From Parabacteroides faecis (GTDB taxonomy: Bacteria > Bacteroidota > Bacteroidia > Bacteroidales > Tannerellaceae): a stretch of DNA of 64,000 bases. The notes under the pieces were generated by a model that saw nothing but the letters and a program-made list of their open reading frames with translations, had not been told where the DNA came from and searched no databases. The stretch spans positions 396,551 through 460,550 of the forward strand of contig NZ_BMPB01000003.1 of assembly GCF_014647375.1 (NCBI RefSeq). The letters are read 5' to 3'. The translations under genes were made by a program, and so were the position numbers. Shown piece by piece: positions 61,160 through 64,000 of the stretch; position 1 is the first letter of the stretch, and every line of letters begins with the position of its first letter.

Positions 61160-64000
61160 TTAAAATCCAACAGTTAAACCTACTACAAAATTTCTCGGTA
61201 TCGGGAAGTTCCACCATTGTACTCCATCTGCACCAATACCGGAAGGATCAAAACCTCTATAATCTTTAGCCGTTACAGTGAAGAGATTATCCGCATTCAC
61301 AAATACTCTAAGATTATTCATACTCAGCTTTTGAATCATAGATTTCGGCAATGTATATCCTAATGTTATTGAGCGCAGTTTTAAATAACTACCATTCATT
61401 AGGAATCTGGTTGAATGCTGATTAACAGCTCTGCCGTCATTATACATTAATTTAGGGACCTCAGCTATATCTCCCGGCTGTCTCCAACGGTTTTCATAAA
61501 CATATTCAGTAAAGTTCTGTCCCAAACTACCACCAACCTGTTCATCATAACGCAAGTTATTTCCATAAATCTTAGCACCAACCGAATAATTCAACTGGAA
61601 TGAGAAATCTAGACCTTTCCATTTCATATTGTTTGTAAAAGAGCCCTGGAACTTTGGATTGGCTGTACCGACATATCTCTTTGCGGCCTTATTATAATTA
61701 TCTGTTGTTTCAGTTCCTGTTTCATTCAAATACCATGTTCCATTACCCGTTTCCGGATCTACACCTGCCCATTCCTTCATCTTAAACTGATACAAAGGCT
61801 TGCCAGGTTCAGTAATTGACGTAGAAGTTTCAATCGGATTATTGTTACTCAATTTTTTAACTTCATTGATATTCTTTGAACCAGTCACTGTAATATTCCA
61901 GTTAAAATCTTTTACATTCATCAAAAGAGCGTTCACCGAAAATTCAAATCCCTGATTTAATAACTTTCCTACGTTCATATAATTCTCAGCCAAACCAGTA
62001 ACCATCGATACAGGTACAGCAAATACCATATCTTTCGTCATGTGATGATAATAGTCTGCTTCGACAGAAAAACGATCCAAAAACGAGAAATCAACTCCGA
62101 CATTGAACTTTCCAGTCTGTTCCCATTTCAGATTAGGATTACCGGACTGCATACGGCCACTTCCCGGAAGACCGTTATAATTATATCCAAAATCATACAA
62201 GTCACGAGAAGTATACCATGATGAAGCAGAATAATATCTCACATCTCCTACTTCCTGATTACCAGAAGTACCATAGCTGGCACGAATTGTCAAGTTATTC
62301 AGCCAATCGCTGGCAGGCTCCATAAAACTCTCATTAGAGATTCTGTATTTTGCGCCTAGTGACCAAAATGGAGCCCATCTATTATTACTACCAAAACGAG
62401 ACGAAGCATCATAACGTAAACTTCCGGATAAATAATATTTGCTATCATAATCATATTGTGCATTTACAAAGAAAGATGCTAACAATAAATTATATTTATA
62501 AGTTGCTGCACTTCCAGGAACAGCCGCATTGGCTACCTGATTCAAATAGTCCACCGGATAGTTTGAACCTGCCAGATAGGCTTCCTTCAGATTAGTACGC
62601 TGACCTTCCTGCCCAATCAGAAAGTTTACATTATGCTTTTCATTAAATGTGTTGATATAATTCAATGTATTAGTAATACTCAAAAGCATGCGGGTAGAAT
62701 AATTATTTTCACCCATACCTCTCATATCAGCTCCTTGTGGTTGTAGGAATGACCAATAACCAAATTCATCTACAAAATATAAATCGACTCCACCACGGGA
62801 AAGGAAAAATAAATTCTTATTAAAATTGATCTGTAAATAAGGAGAGATAATTGCACGATACTGTTTTGCTGTACTCTTATCTCCCAGATCGCTTCTTTGG
62901 GCAACTGGGTTATAACCATTAACAGTATCAAAATTCCAATTACCATTTTCATCTCTTACCGGAGTAAGTGGTGATTGCATATAAGCTTGGGTAACAGGAT
63001 CACTGAAATATCCTCCACCTGACCCCATATTACTTTCAGTATAGGATAAATTTGTATTAAGCCCATACTTAACAACTTTGGACGGGGCTTGTTCAAAATT
63101 AAAACGTACCGAGTAACGTGTTAAGTCTTTCCCTTTAACGATGGATTTATTATCCATATAATTAAATGAAGCAAAAAACTTTGGAGCAGATTCTGTTGCC
63201 CCACCGTTTTGAACATCAACTCCATATTCCTGAATCAATCCATTGCGGGTCACTTCTTTCAACCAATCTACATCAGCCGGTTTTTCAACTCCCATATATA
63301 AATCAAATAAATCAGACATTCCCTGATTCGTATATGGGTAATTCAAACCATTTTCACTCTGAAGAGCTGCAGTAGCACCATCTTCTCCATAAGTATTCCA
63401 GTCATTCAGAAATGCTTCTGCAGATAACTCACGGTATTTTGCTGCATTTAAAGGCTTATAACTCGATGGCATACCAGGCATCATCTCCATACCTACTTTT
63501 GCAGTAAAGTTTACAGTAGTCTTTCCCCCTTTACCTTTTTTGGTATTAATAACAATTACCCCATTTGCGGCACGTGCTCCGTAGATTGATGTAGCTGTTG
63601 CATCTTTTAAAACAGTCATACTCTCAATATCAGCAGCATTTAAAGTTGAAAGAGGGCTGACCGTTTGTTCTTCTGAGGCTCTTACACCCACAGGGTCTGC
63701 ATTAAAAGGAACTCCGTCGATAATATACAAAGGCTGAGTCCCCGAATTAAATGAATTCTTACCACGAATGAAGATATTAGCCGGGGCCCCAGGTTGTCCC
63801 GATCCTATATTCATTTGTAAGCCCGGTACGGAACCTTCTAACGCCTTAATCGGATTAGAGTCATTTTGCTTCGTGATAGCAGTAGCAGCGACAGTCGTTG
63901 CTGCTCCTGTAAACGCAGCCTTTTTTGTTACTCCATAACCAGTAACTACTACTTCATCCAAAGCCAGATTTGAAGACTTTAAAACGATCTTCATCAGAGA
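61160..64000 (-). CDS. SusC/RagA TonB-dependent receptor, N-terminus outside window
   Basis: The frame is open to the right edge; the first in-window Met (63992-63994) is internal, since upstream codons continue and the beta-sandwich domain is cut. About 946 residues are visible: the LALDEVVVTGYGVTKK signature, a plug with NIFIRGKNSFNSGTQPLYII, TATSIYGARAANGVIVINTK, and a full barrel ending in NFVVGLTVGF. Imports a nutrient together with the SusD downstream. Whether it carries an STN domain, as the first receptor does, lies outside the window. The neighbouring recombinase makes phase variation of this pair possible. Confidence 0.93.
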   Translation of the reverse strand, partial: SLMKIVLKSSNLALDEVVVTGYGVTKKAAFTGAATTVAATAITKQNDSNPIKALEGSVPGLQMNIGSGQPGAPANIFIRGKNSFNSGTQPLYIIDGVPFNADPVGVRASEEQTVSPLSTLNAADIESMTVLKDATATSIYGARAANGVIVINTKKGKGGKTTVNFTAKVGMEMMPGMPSSYKPLNAAKYRELSAEAFLNDWNTYGEDGATAALQSENGLNYPYTNQGMSDLFDLYMGVEKPADVDWLKEVTRNGLIQEYGVDVQNGGATESAPKFFASFNYMDNKSIVKGKDLTRYSVRFNFEQAPSKVVKYGLNTNLSYTESNMGSGGGYFSDPVTQAYMQSPLTPVRDENGNWNFDTVNGYNPVAQRSDLGDKSTAKQYRAIISPYLQINFNKNLFFLSRGGVDLYFVDEFGYWSFLQPQGADMRGMGENNYSTRMLLSITNTLNYINTFNEKHNVNFLIGQEGQRTNLKEAYLAGSNYPVDYLNQVANAAVPGSAATYKYNLLLASFFVNAQYDYDSKYYLSGSLRYDASSRFGSNNRWAPFWSLGAKYRISNESFMEPASDWLNNLTIRASYGTSGNQEVGDVRYYSASSWYTSRDLYDFGYNYNGLPGSGRMQSGNPNLKWEQTGKFNVGVDFSFLDRFSVEADYYHHMTKDMVFAVPVSMVTGLAENYMNVGKLLNQGFEFSVNALLMNVKDFNWNITVTGSKNINEVKKLSNNNPIETSTSITEPGKPLYQFKMKEWAGVDPETGNGTWYLNETGTETTDNYNKAAKRYVGTANPKFQGSFTNNMKWKGLDFSFQLNYSVGAKIYGNNLRYDEQVGGSLGQNFTEYVYENRWRQPGDIAEVPKLMYNDGRAVNQHSTRFLMNGSYLKLRSITLGYTLPKSMIQKLSMNNLRVFVNADNLFTVTAKDYRGFDPSGIGADGVQWWNFPIPRNFVVGLTVGF

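Overview
The window reads as a chromosomal segment of a gut-type Bacteroidales bacterium, most likely Parabacteroides or a close relative. This is inferred from gene content, not from a marker gene. Supporting signs are SusC/SusD pairs, an ECF sigma/FecR pair, a hybrid two-component regulator, Mfa-type fimbriae, many lipoproteins with a Bacteroidetes-style signal, weak or absent Shine-Dalgarno sequences, and repeated exact matches to the Bacteroidetes -7 element TAnnTTTG. No rRNA, tRNA or CRISPR array was seen.

Layout. 1-5032: a transglutaminase-like protein cut by the left edge, a twice-deleted signal peptidase I remnant, and two overlapping beta-propeller genes, the second ending in a TonB-like domain. 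5196-12572: an HU-type DNA-binding protein, a lipoprotein with a probable glycosidase-type helical fold, a GH51 arabinofuranosidase behind a conspicuous operator region, an M1 aminopeptidase and a nucleotidyltransferase. 12690-22171: a glycan-uptake locus with an ECF sigma factor on +, and FecR anti-sigma, SusC with an STN domain, SusD, a phosphatase-fold enzyme and a Ser-type sulfatase on -. A likely cis-antisense small RNA faces the susC leader. 22590-27508: an AT-rich two-gene cassette with a Hint (hedgehog/intein-type) protein followed by a 1143-residue LamG, membrane and transglutaminase-like protein. It is the least familiar system here. 27666-31880: a DcaP-like porin, two cyclophilins and a MATE exporter.

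31956-44883 (-) is a full fimbrial operon: DUF3575, DUF3868, Mfa1-type major subunit, Mfa2/FimB-type anchor, a further fimbrillin-like lipoprotein, and a 1931-residue surface protein with a type IX secretion C-terminal signal. Its promoter region carries two near-identical 30-bp palindromic sites, and a 600-bp structured gap separates major and anchor subunits. 45238-53013: a DPP5-like peptidase, a SPOR lipoprotein, fructokinase with a fructose-type hybrid sensor, a WbuC cupin and a DUF4833 protein. 53078-57905 (-): DUF1015, serA, serC and rarA, with AATTGA-type repeats. 58130-64000 (-): a tyrosine recombinase beside a second SusD/SusC pair; that SusC runs off the right edge.

Working together: the ECF/FecR/SusCD locus should import and desulfate/dephosphorylate a glycan. 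The hybrid regulator and fructokinase form a fructose-sensing unit. The fimbrial genes build a surface pilus with a large tip or accessory protein. serC and serA supply serine.
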